From positions 1-64,000 of the forward strand of contig NZ_FQXG01000005.1 of assembly GCF_900129905.1 (NCBI RefSeq): a DNA stretch of 64,000 bases, in the 5' to 3' direction. Source of the DNA: Ferrimonas marina. GTDB taxonomy: Bacteria; Pseudomonadota; Gammaproteobacteria; Enterobacterales; Shewanellaceae. Below the pieces are notes generated by a model. That model was not told where the DNA came from. It ran no database searches and saw only the letters and a list, made by a program, of their open reading frames with translations. Below, in pieces: positions 28,908 through 35,894 of the stretch. Both the position numbers and the translations under genes were made by a program. The stretch's first letter is position 1. Each line of letters opens with the position of its first letter.

Positions 28908-29636
28908 TTAACCGGGGCTCCAATGTGGCAGGGCCAACTTGGGGGTAGTGCGAAAGCGCAGCACCCAGCGATCCCGGCCCAGGTACACCAACATCGCCTG
29001 GATATAGAGCAGCAACCCCGCCATCTCTGCGCCCTCCTCCAGGTGCACCAACACCTGGTAGCCGGCCTGTTTCGACGTTGTGGCCTCGAACCACCAGCCT
29101 CCCATGGCTTCGATGCCCAGGGCACCACCGAGGTAGATCCCCCCCGCCAGCAGGGTTTGACGGCGCAGCGGCATCGGCAGCCGCCACCAGAATCGAAAGA
29201 ACACCAGGGCCAGGCCGAGCACCAGCAGGGCGGCGGGCAGCACCCAGGCAAAATAGAGCGGACCAAAGGTCTCTAATCCCAGCAAGGCTCGGACCGGGCC
29301 GCTGAGGCTTTCATGAAACTCCAGCGCTTCATCCATGGCCATCAATACCATGCCCAGGGTCAATCCCAACCAGTAGGGACGGTCCTGGGCACTCGCTGCC
29401 TGGCGGGCCAGAAAGGAAAGTAGGGCAGAAAACAGCAGCAATCCGGAAGAGAAGGCGGTGGGCAGGTTGTTCTCGCCGCCGACGTAGAACAGTTCGGCCA
29501 GGCGGACGAAGTGACGATGGGGCTCCGACACCATCACCAGGGTGGCCCCCACCGACAGCAGCAACAGCGCGGCCCAACTAAGCCAGAGCAGACGCCGTGC
29601 CCGCTCGATTTTTACGTCAATACAGATAACACTCAC
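28908..29636 (-). CDS. Predicted membrane protein with about seven TM segments
   Basis: I start this 242-residue product at a GTG (29634-29636) preceded five bases away by GGGAGG. The open frame extends much further upstream, but across the divergent LysE gene and without coding character. Hydrophobic segments recur throughout, broken by short charged loops; acidic and His residues cluster in two of them (MAMDEALEFHESL near residue 100 and VHLEEGAEMAG near 200). Such placement could bind metal or haem, but no known motif fits. Function unknown. It is divergent from the LysE-type gene. Confidence 0.6.
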   Translation of the reverse strand: MSVICIDVKIERARRLLWLSWAALLLLSVGATLVMVSEPHRHFVRLAELFYVGGENNLPTAFSSGLLLFSALLSFLARQAASAQDRPYWLGLTLGMVLMAMDEALEFHESLSGPVRALLGLETFGPLYFAWVLPAALLVLGLALVFFRFWWRLPMPLRRQTLLAGGIYLGGALGIEAMGGWWFEATTSKQAGYQVLVHLEEGAEMAGLLLYIQAMLVYLGRDRWVLRFRTTPKLALPHWSPG

Positions 29637-29733
29637 AAGCACCTCCCACGAGCTACAGCAACATCCTATGGTATGGTGCGCACTCCAACGTTTTTTGACG
29701 CGAAACTTTAAGCGTAGACCATAGAACCTGACC

Positions 29734-30402
29734 ATGAGCCCCATTCCACTCCATGAACTGTCACTGCTCTCCAGCCTGGCGCTGATCCACCTGGTTGCCC
29801 TGGCCAGCCCCGGCCCGGACTTTGCGTTGGTAGTGCAAAACGCCAGCCGCCACGGTCGTCGCATCGGCCTGGCCATCGCCATGGGGATCTCTCTGGCTAT
29901 CCTGCTGCACGCCATCTTGGCGATCACCGGGGTCAGTTTGCTGATCCGCCAGATCCCGGCCCTAGCAACCGGACTGCAGATAGCCGGCGGCAGCTACCTG
30001 CTGTACTTGGGGTATGGGGCACTGCGGGGAGCCTGGCTGAGCTGGCATGCCGGTGCGCAACGCAGCGCTGCCAAGGCGGAGGAGTTTACCCACTGGGCTG
30101 CAGCCCTGCTGAAGGGCTTCACCACCAACCTGCTCAACCCCAAGGCCCTGGTGTTTTTCCTCAGCCTGATCACCAGCCTGATCCCCGCCACCATGTCCGT
30201 TACAGGCAAAGGGGCGGCCATTGTACTGCTGTGGGGTTTATCGTTGGGGTATTTTGCGCTGTTGGCCTGGCTGCTGACCGGCCAGCGGATGCAGCGCTGG
30301 GTGATGAAGGTGGCACCACTGATCGATGCCCTGTGTGGCGGGTTGTTCGTATTGGTCGGCGGCGGGATCCTGCTGTCGGCCCTGCTGTCGATGGGGGCTT
30401 GA
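29734..30402 (+). CDS. LysE/RhtB-family amino-acid exporter
   Basis: The 222-residue inner-membrane protein has about six TM segments and the family motif HLVALASPGPDFALVVQNA at the N-terminus (G-P-[GD] block), followed by a conserved GxxxAxG-type helix and LLKGFTTNLLNPKALVFF in the middle. Members export amino acids such as homoserine, threonine or lysine; the substrate cannot be told here. It is monocistronic. Confidence 0.88.
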   Translation: MSPIPLHELSLLSSLALIHLVALASPGPDFALVVQNASRHGRRIGLAIAMGISLAILLHAILAITGVSLLIRQIPALATGLQIAGGSYLLYLGYGALRGAWLSWHAGAQRSAAKAEEFTHWAAALLKGFTTNLLNPKALVFFLSLITSLIPATMSVTGKGAAIVLLWGLSLGYFALLAWLLTGQRMQRWVMKVAPLIDALCGGLFVLVGGGILLSALLSMGA

Positions 30403-30437
30403 ATAAACGGCGCAGTCAGCCCTAGTGCAGGGCTAGA

Positions 30438-30472
30438 GGCTTGCCATAACGCCGAGCTACGGCATGGCAAGC
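30438..30472. terminator. Bidirectional hairpin between the LysE gene and the small-protein operon
   Basis: A two-level inverted repeat: GGCTTGCCAT (30438-30447) pairs with ATGGCAAGCC (30463-30472), and within it GCCG and CGGC pair. No T-run follows on either strand, so it may act as a weak terminator or a mRNA-stabilising structure. Confidence 0.5.
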
Positions 30473-30482
30473 CCCCATACCC

Positions 30483-30737
30483 TCATACCAGCTTGCGGAT
30501 CTCCGCATTGAGGGCGGTGCTCTCTTCGGTGGCCAGGCGCTCCAGCACCGCCACCCGCTCAGCCAGCTGACGGTTCTGCTCGGTCAAGCTATCCAGCTGC
30601 TGTTGCATCTGATCAGTGCCGCCCTTGAGCTGAGCCATCCGCTCCTTGTGGCGGTAGTCCAGTCCCGCCATCAATCCAGCGAACACCATCCCGCCGATGG
30701 GGAAGATCAGCCACCAATAGGCATGAAACAGTTCCAT
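30483..30737 (-). CDS. Small membrane/coiled-coil protein, PspB-like, fourth of four paralogues
   Basis: The 84-residue protein has one N-terminal TM (about 5-25, MELFHAYWWLIFPIGG region) followed by a basic hinge and a coiled coil with heptads (QLDSLTEQNRQLAERVAVLERL). It is the most diverged of the four: the LE-x-IVTD-x-GF motif shared by the others is reduced to LERLATEE, but the IRKL end remains. The size, topology and coil resemble PspB of the phage-shock response. The start has a strong AGGGAGGAAAG. It is 10 bases after gene three. Confidence 0.75.
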   Translation of the reverse strand: MELFHAYWWLIFPIGGMVFAGLMAGLDYRHKERMAQLKGGTDQMQQQLDSLTEQNRQLAERVAVLERLATEESTALNAEIRKLV

Positions 30738-30747
30738 CTTTCCTCCC

Positions 30748-30999
30748 TTAGCCCAGCTTGCGGATCTCGTCCGCCACATCGAAACCGCGATCGGTGACGA
30801 TCGCCTCCAGGGTTTCCACCCGCTGACGCAGCGCCTGGTTGTCTTGCTTTAACGCCTCTACCTCCTGCGCTACATCCTTAACGGCGCTGGCACTGGCACT
30901 GGCGTCGGCTTGTTTCTGTTTGGTCTTGTTGTGGCTGGTCCAAGCATCCAGGGCGAAGGCCCCACCAAAGAAAATGGCCAAAAAGGTCCAAAACGACAT
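30748..30999 (-). CDS. Small membrane/coiled-coil protein, PspB-like, third of four paralogues
   Basis: The 83-residue product has one TM (about 3-18), an Ala/Ser/Lys-rich linker and a coiled coil (EVEALKQDNQALRQRVETLE) that ends in LEAIVTDRGFDVADEIRKLG, nearly the same tail as its two upstream neighbours. One TM plus a short coil is the design of PspB and related envelope-stress proteins, which anchor stress partners to the inner membrane. Function here is inferred only. Gaps to the genes on each side are 10 bases, so it is certainly in one operon. Confidence 0.75.
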   Translation of the reverse strand: MSFWTFLAIFFGGAFALDAWTSHNKTKQKQADASASASAVKDVAQEVEALKQDNQALRQRVETLEAIVTDRGFDVADEIRKLG

Positions 31000-31009
31000 G
31001 CTACTCTCC

Positions 31010-31297
31010 TCAACCCAGTTTGCGGATCTGCTGATCCAGCTCGAATCCGCTGTCGGTTACGATGGTTTCCAGCGCCGCCAGTCGGGATTTCAGCGCCTCA
31101 TTCTCGCTCTCCAGTGCCTCAATGCGCTTCTCAAGCTCCGGATCCGCACTAACCGCCTGTTCGATCGCTTTATCCAATGGGCCGTCAGACATGCCCATGG
31201 CGGCGCACCATTGGCGAAAGCGGGTGGGTGAGCGCCAGGCCAGCACCATAAAGACCACCGCAATGGCCAACAGGCCGACAATCAATAGCTCTTTCAT
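31010..31297 (-). CDS. Small membrane/coiled-coil protein, PspB-like, second of four paralogues
   Basis: The 95-residue product has one TM (about 3-21), a short basic segment (RSPTRFRQW), a Pro-containing linker and a coiled coil (ELEKRIEALESENEALKSRLAALE) ending in the shared tail LETIVTDSGFELDQQIRKLG. It has one Cys (about residue 31). The start has a good GGAGAGG site. It lies 16 bases after gene one and 10 before gene three. Confidence 0.75.
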   Translation of the reverse strand: MKELLIVGLLAIAVVFMVLAWRSPTRFRQWCAAMGMSDGPLDKAIEQAVSADPELEKRIEALESENEALKSRLAALETIVTDSGFELDQQIRKLG

Positions 31298-31313
31298 GAA
31301 TCCTCTCCTTTGG

Positions 31314-31544
31314 CTAACCCAGGTTACGGATCGACTGATCCAGCTCGAAGCCCCGATCGGTGATCACCCGCTCAAGGATCTCCACCCGGTGCTGCAGCGC
31401 CTGGTTTTTCTGTTCCAATTCGTCAAAGCGCTGTTCCCAGCTCGCCTTCTCTTTGCTGTTGGCACCACCACGCCCTATCTGCACCATCAGCACTACCCCC
31501 GCCATGACCACTGCCACAACGGCCACTATCGCCCAGGAAGCCAT
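31314..31544 (-). CDS. Small membrane/coiled-coil protein, PspB-like, first of four paralogues
   Basis: I start this 76-residue product at the ATG (31542-31544) behind GAAGGAGGGAGG; the frame is open further upstream but without coding character. One TM (about 2-21, MASWAIVAVVAVVMAG region), then a Gly/Lys linker and a coiled coil (EQRFDELEQKNQALQHRVEILE) with the shared tail LERVITDRGFELDQSIRNLG. It is the first gene after the sigma54-type promoter at 31704-31720, with a leader of about 150 bases. Confidence 0.75.
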   Translation of the reverse strand: MASWAIVAVVAVVMAGVVLMVQIGRGGANSKEKASWEQRFDELEQKNQALQHRVEILERVITDRGFELDQSIRNLG

Positions 31545-31703
31545 CCTCCCTCCTTCTCTGTTGCCTTTCGGCCCGTCTGAAACTTTGGCCTCGTGGCCGC
31601 CACAGTCAAGTGACAACCACGCTGCCATGCGCTGGAGAGCCGTCACCCTCTCCCGAGTCAAAGTCACCCCCGGGGATCACCTTACCGGGGGCGGTAACGG
31701 TTA

Positions 31704-31720
31704 AGCAATAACCAGACCAA
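31704..31720 (-). promoter_or_regulatory. Sigma54 (RpoN)-type promoter of the PspB-like operon
   Basis: Read on the minus strand the 17-base element TTGGTCTGGTTATTGCT matches the RpoN consensus YTGGCACGRNNNTTGCW at 11 of 14 defined positions, with the invariant GG (-24) and GC (-12) separated by exactly ten bases. An ATCAA-N4-TT core that fits half of an IHF consensus lies just upstream (31723-31733) in an AT-rich stretch. The element is about 60 bases past the stop codon of the upstream gene and 160 bases before the first small gene. PspF-type control is an inference. Confidence 0.75.
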
Positions 31721-31781
31721 AAAACAAGTTGATGATTTTAATTAGGTTTTAAAAATGCAGACGCAGAAGAAGTGGTGAAAA

Positions 31782-32654
31782 TCACTCATTGATCACGGAA
31801 CAGACCGATGCGGCGACCGGCAGATGTTGCTGCCCGTAGTAGCGCTCAAGATCGACGCCCATCCACTGGAAAGTGGGCTGTAGCAAGGCTGCCCAGTGAG
31901 CCCGATGGGGCTGGGCCAGGTAAGGCTGGGCAACGGAAGGGGGGGTCAGGGCGAACTGGCGTTGGCCCAGGCGTCGGTAGGCGGACAGTGGCCAGTCCTG
32001 GCTGCCGCTGAGCACCGCATCCAGGAAGGGTTCCAGCGGTCGCTCGGCCAAAAACTCCAACCGTTTAAAATCGCACAGCAGCGGCGCGGTGACCGGGGTG
32101 GTCCAATGGGTCCAGTCCGGCCGGGCCTGGATCAGGCTGATGTTGCGTAGATGCACCTGCATCCACAGTTCCTCCGCCTCGGCCCCTTCCCGAAGCAGGT
32201 GCCAGAACAGGTAGAGATCCGCCAGCACCTCCTCGGCCCAATGGTGGGGCCATAAAGGCTGCCTGAGCTGCTCAAGCCAGGGGGAGTGGCGCGTCGCCAC
32301 GTGGCCAATCTCGTGATAATAGGTGGAGCGGAAGTTGCGCAGGGGGGGGCGTTCAATCAGCTGGTTGCCCAGCAGGATGACGTGCTGACGTTGCAGGCTT
32401 TGGGGGTCAAGCAGGATCAGGGCATCCTGTTCGGACAGCAGGGTCACGCCCCCCTGCCCGGCCAGGGCCTGGCTCACCGATTGCTCCAGCTCACCGGGCC
32501 ACAACTGGGTCAGCACCTGTTGCCAGTTGCTGGGCAGTTCATGACGGCACAGCGTCAGCTGATCAAGCCGGCAGAGTTGGTGCGAAGGCACCGCGGCCGC
32601 TGGCAGCGCCAGGGCCGCCAGCAGCAGTATCAGTAAGCGCTTCCCTGCGCCCAT
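31782..32654 (-). CDS. Secreted HExxH metallopeptidase-like protein
   Basis: The 290-residue product starts with a Sec signal peptide (about 1-21, cut near AAA-V). Residues 113-118 read YHEIGH, an HExxH zinc-binding motif (His114, Glu115, His118), and the downstream EEVLADLY (about 141-148) offers a third acidic ligand, so it looks like a gluzincin-type zinc protease of the periplasm. The family is not recognised and the substrate unknown. Its start is four bases from the hldE stop codon, so it is co-transcribed with hldE. The frame upstream of this ATG belongs to the hldE overlap and is not coding. Confidence 0.7.
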   Translation of the reverse strand: MGAGKRLLILLLAALALPAAAVPSHQLCRLDQLTLCRHELPSNWQQVLTQLWPGELEQSVSQALAGQGGVTLLSEQDALILLDPQSLQRQHVILLGNQLIERPPLRNFRSTYYHEIGHVATRHSPWLEQLRQPLWPHHWAEEVLADLYLFWHLLREGAEAEELWMQVHLRNISLIQARPDWTHWTTPVTAPLLCDFKRLEFLAERPLEPFLDAVLSGSQDWPLSAYRRLGQRQFALTPPSVAQPYLAQPHRAHWAALLQPTFQWMGVDLERYYGQQHLPVAASVCSVINE

Positions 32655-32658
32655 CCGC

Positions 32659-34089
32659 TCAATCCTGCTGGCGGATGGTATTGATGATGGCGGTGGTGGA
32701 GCAGCCATCTTCGAAGCCAAGGATCTTGACCTCACCGCCGTTATCCAACACCTCGCGGTGTCCGGCGATCTGCTCAACCTCGTAGTCACCGCCTTTCACC
32801 AGGATGTCCGGCAGAACCCGGGCGATCAGGCGCTGCGGGGTGTCCTCGCTGAAGGGCACCACGTAATCCACCGCACCCAGACCGGCCAGAACCGCCATAC
32901 GACGGTCGACGCTGTTAACCGGGCGACCATCGCCTTTCAGGCGGCGCACCGATTCGTCATCGTTAACCGCCACGATCAGGCGATCACCCAGTTTGCGGGC
33001 CTGGTTCAGGTAGCTGACGTGGCCAGCGTGGAGGATGTCGAAACAGCCATTGGTCATCACCACGGTCTCGCCACGGGCCTGGGCGGCTGCGACGGCGTAG
33101 CACAGCTGGGTTTCGCTCATCACACCGAAACCACCCTCGTCGTGCATGGAGGCGACCATGGTGGCCAGCTCCACGTCAGAGATGGCAGAGGTGCCCACCT
33201 TGCCGACCACCACGGAGGCCGCGGCATTGGCCAGGGCACAGGCACTGTCCAGCTCACTGCCGGCAGCCAGGGCGGCGGCCAGGGTACCGATCACCGTGTC
33301 ACCGGCACCGGTAACGTCGTAGACCTCACGGGCCATGGCCGGCAGATGCAGCTCCGGAAGGTTGGGGCGCAGCAAGGTCATCCCCTTCTCGGAACGGGTG
33401 ATCAGCAGTGCCTCCAGCTCCAGCTCAGCGATCAGGGCCAGGCCCTTCTCCACCAGGTCTGCTTCGCCGTCCACCGGGCCGACCACGGCCTCAAACTCGG
33501 ACATGTTCGGGGTCAGCAGGGTGGCGCCGCGGTACTTGCCAAAATCGCTGCCCTTAGGGTCCACCAGCACCGGAATGCCAGCCTGTTTGGCGCTGGCGAT
33601 CAGGTCATGGATCTGCTGCAGGGCGCCCTTGTTGTAGTCCGACAGCACCATCACCTTGGCCTGGGACAGGTTGTCCTCAGTGGCTTGCTGCAGCGGGGCC
33701 GCGGATTCCGCATCAAAACCATCCTCGAAATCCAGTCGGATCAGCTGCTGGTTGCGGGACAGTACCCGCAGCTTGGTGATGGTGGGGGCCCCCTCAACGG
33801 CCACCAGCTGGGGTTTCACCCCCGCGGCGTTGAGGCTTTGGCGCAATGCATCCGCCGCTTCATCCCAACCCACCAGCCCCACCAGGGCAGATTGGCCGCC
33901 CAGGGCCGCCACATTCAGTGCCACGTTGGCCGCGCCGCCGGGGCGATCCTCGGTGCTATCCACCTTCACCACCGGCACCGGGGCTTCCGGAGAGATCCGG
34001 CCAGTCGGGCCAACCCAGTAACGGTCCAGCATCACATCGCCGACCACCAAGACCTGAGCCTGTTCAAATGCAGGCAGGGACACTTTCAT
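32659..34089 (-). CDS. hldE: Bifunctional heptose 7-phosphate kinase / heptose 1-phosphate adenylyltransferase
   Basis: HldE makes ADP-heptose for the LPS inner core. The 476-residue product (E. coli 477) begins [20 protein letters not shown], equal to the E. coli start. The N-terminal ribokinase-type domain ends with the DVTGAGDT phosphate-binding motif (about 265); the C-terminal cytidylyltransferase-fold domain has [13 protein letters not shown] (about 350) with the HxGH nucleotidyltransfer motif. It is divergent from lpxL, an LPS lipid A gene, across a 428-base region, a sensible pairing. Confidence 0.97.
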   Translation of the reverse strand: MKVSLPAFEQAQVLVVGDVMLDRYWVGPTGRISPEAPVPVVKVDSTEDRPGGAANVALNVAALGGQSALVGLVGWDEAADALRQSLNAAGVKPQLVAVEGAPTITKLRVLSRNQQLIRLDFEDGFDAESAAPLQQATEDNLSQAKVMVLSDYNKGALQQIHDLIASAKQAGIPVLVDPKGSDFGKYRGATLLTPNMSEFEAVVGPVDGEADLVEKGLALIAELELEALLITRSEKGMTLLRPNLPELHLPAMAREVYDVTGAGDTVIGTLAAALAAGSELDSACALANAAASVVVGKVGTSAISDVELATMVASMHDEGGFGVMSETQLCYAVAAAQARGETVVMTNGCFDILHAGHVSYLNQARKLGDRLIVAVNDDESVRRLKGDGRPVNSVDRRMAVLAGLGAVDYVVPFSEDTPQRLIARVLPDILVKGGDYEVEQIAGHREVLDNGGEVKILGFEDGCSTTAIINTIRQQD

Positions 34090-34517
34090 CGCCACTCTCA
34101 ATCGTTTCAACAATCAGTGTCGCGAGTGTAACACAGCCCCCCGGGGGCAAGGCTTGGCTTTGGCGCACAAAGCGGGCAAATACGAGGCTGATTCAGGCTA
34201 CTTTACACTGGGTTGTGCCACCGTTAATGGGCCAAGCGCGCACCAGGCGCCGCAGCGGCCAGCACGGTTGCCAGCCCCGCCAGTGGGCTTTATCCTACTC
34301 TGTCCGTTGACTACCCGCCGAAAGTCCGTTGTCGCAAGCCCTCTAATGCGCTCTGCTTCAGTAAGATAGCGGCCAGGGTAGACCGGGCTACGAAGCGATA
34401 GTATCCAGAGCCCGGTTCGAGCCCCGACGGCGCTGACGCCCTGACCCGCGCTCAGCCCACCACACTCTGCAGCCCATGCTGCAGCGGGCACTTCGCCCCT
34501 GTTCATTGAGGAACGAG
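34090..34517. promoter_or_regulatory. Divergent hldE/lpxL intergenic region
   Basis: No gene is supported in these 428 bases. The only structure I see is an inverted repeat CCGGGCT (34383-34389) / AGCCCGG (34409-34415) with a 19-base loop, between the two start codons. Promoters of both genes must lie here; I cannot place their boxes. Confidence 0.4.
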
Positions 34518-35435
34518 ATGCAACAAAGCGCGCAGTTTGACCGCAGCCTGCTTCACCCCAAGTACTGGTTAACCTGGTTTGGGGTTGCGGTAATGAAGCT
34601 TATGGCACGCCTGCCCCTGGCCACCCAGTACCGTCTGGCCAGCGCCTTTGGTCGCGCCATCCTGCGCTGGGTGCCCAAGCGCGCCCATGTCGCCCGTCGT
34701 AACCTGGAGCGCTGCTTCCCCCAGATGCCGGAGGCCGAGCGCGAGGCGCTGGTGGTCAAGAACTTCGAAGAAACCGGCATGGCGATATTCGACAGCGCCA
34801 ACGCCTGGTGGTGGTCTGATGAAAAGGTGCAGCGTCACATGACCATCAAGGGTACCGAGCATGTAGACGCCGCCGCCGAGGCGGGCCAGGGGGTCATTCT
34901 GCTGGCCGCCCACTGCCTGATGCTGGAACCGGGTGCCCGGATCTTCGGCCAATACCGGCAGGGGATCGGGGTGTATCGCCCCCACAACAACAAGCTGATG
35001 GAGTACCTCCAGGTTAAGGGCCGGCTGCAGTCCAACAAGGCGCTGATCCCCAAGCGGGAGGTACGCCAGATGGTCAAGGCACTGCGCAAGGGCGAGGTGC
35101 TCTGGTACACCCAGGACCAGGACGGCGGCCGCAAGGGCACCTTTGTCGACTTCTTTGGCATCCCCGCCTCCACTGCCGCCGGTGCCTCCACCCTGGCCAA
35201 GCTAGGTAAGGCTCGAGTGCTGCCCTTCTTCGTCGAGCGTAACGCCGATCACTCCGGCTACACCATCGAGATCCAGCCGGCCCTGGCGGATTTTCCCAGT
35301 GGCGACGAGCAGGCGGACACCCAACGCTGCAACCATGTCACCGAGCAGCTGGTGCTCAAACGGCCGGATCAGTACATGTGGCTGCACCGCCGCTTCAAGA
35401 CCCGGCCCTCTCCGGACGACCCGGCCTTCTACTGA
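34518..35435 (+). CDS. lpxL: Lipid A lauroyl/palmitoleoyl acyltransferase (LpxL family)
   Basis: The 305-residue inner-membrane protein transfers a secondary acyl chain to Kdo2-lipid IVA. The start (SLLHPKYWLTWFGVAVMKL) and end (YMWLHRRFKTRP) are near-identical in pattern to E. coli LpxL/LpxP. The catalytic HxxxxE pair is His132 and Glu137 (AAHCLMLEPGA). I chose the ATG behind GAGGAACGAG; the frame is open 14 codons further upstream without homology. LpxL and LpxP cannot be separated from sequence alone. A strong terminator follows. Confidence 0.92.
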   Translation: MQQSAQFDRSLLHPKYWLTWFGVAVMKLMARLPLATQYRLASAFGRAILRWVPKRAHVARRNLERCFPQMPEAEREALVVKNFEETGMAIFDSANAWWWSDEKVQRHMTIKGTEHVDAAAEAGQGVILLAAHCLMLEPGARIFGQYRQGIGVYRPHNNKLMEYLQVKGRLQSNKALIPKREVRQMVKALRKGEVLWYTQDQDGGRKGTFVDFFGIPASTAAGASTLAKLGKARVLPFFVERNADHSGYTIEIQPALADFPSGDEQADTQRCNHVTEQLVLKRPDQYMWLHRRFKTRPSPDDPAFY

Positions 35436-35440
35436 AACAA

Positions 35441-35472
35441 CAAGCCCAGTCAGCCTGACTGGGCTTTTCTTT
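35441..35472 (+). terminator. Terminator of lpxL
   Basis: Ten-base perfect arms (35443-35452 and 35456-35465) with a three-base loop and a following T-rich run. Confidence 0.9.
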
Positions 35473-35894
35473 GCCCAGGCCATTGGGTCGACGACTCTTC
35501 CCCTCTCTCCGCGATGGTTTCAACCCAGGCTCATCAGCCAACTTCCACTGGCAAACCTCGGAAAATCGACACTAACAAACAGGTTGAGCCTGCTCACAAA
35601 AATGAAGCTTTTTGCGATACCGCGAAAGACCTTTCTGCCCGTTACCGGGAAAGTGGCATCCAGCACACACCTTTGTCTTAAAACGTGATCTTCTGAATCA
35701 GTGCCCTGCCCCAAGGGGCAAGGAATACAACGGGTATCGCCCTACAGAAACCCGATTCAGGCAGGAGATCTCACTAATTAGAAAAAGAAATTTCGACAAT
35801 TGGAAAGCTGAAATTCACATGCTCAAATCAATCTCGCAACGCAAATGCACCTTTACGAGTAGCAAACAACAACAAGCGATTGCAGAGGATGATG
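35473..35894 (+). promoter_or_regulatory. Leader/promoter region of the NrfA-like gene
   Basis: These 420 bases have no gene. They become AT-rich toward the start codon. A perfect 14-base palindrome TGCCCCAAGGGGCA lies at 35707-35720, about 175 bases before the start. I looked for FNR and CRP sites (TTGAT-N4-ATCAA, TGTGA-N6-TCACA) and found no convincing one. Confidence 0.4.

Noticed and set aside
34381-34450. tRNA-like GGTTCGAGCC in the hldE/lpxL region
   Set aside because: No acceptor stem or anticodon arm can be built around it.
35683-35708. Possible CRP site (CGTGATCTTCTGAATCAG) before the NrfA-like gene
   Set aside because: The right half is misplaced relative to TGTGA-N6-TCACA.
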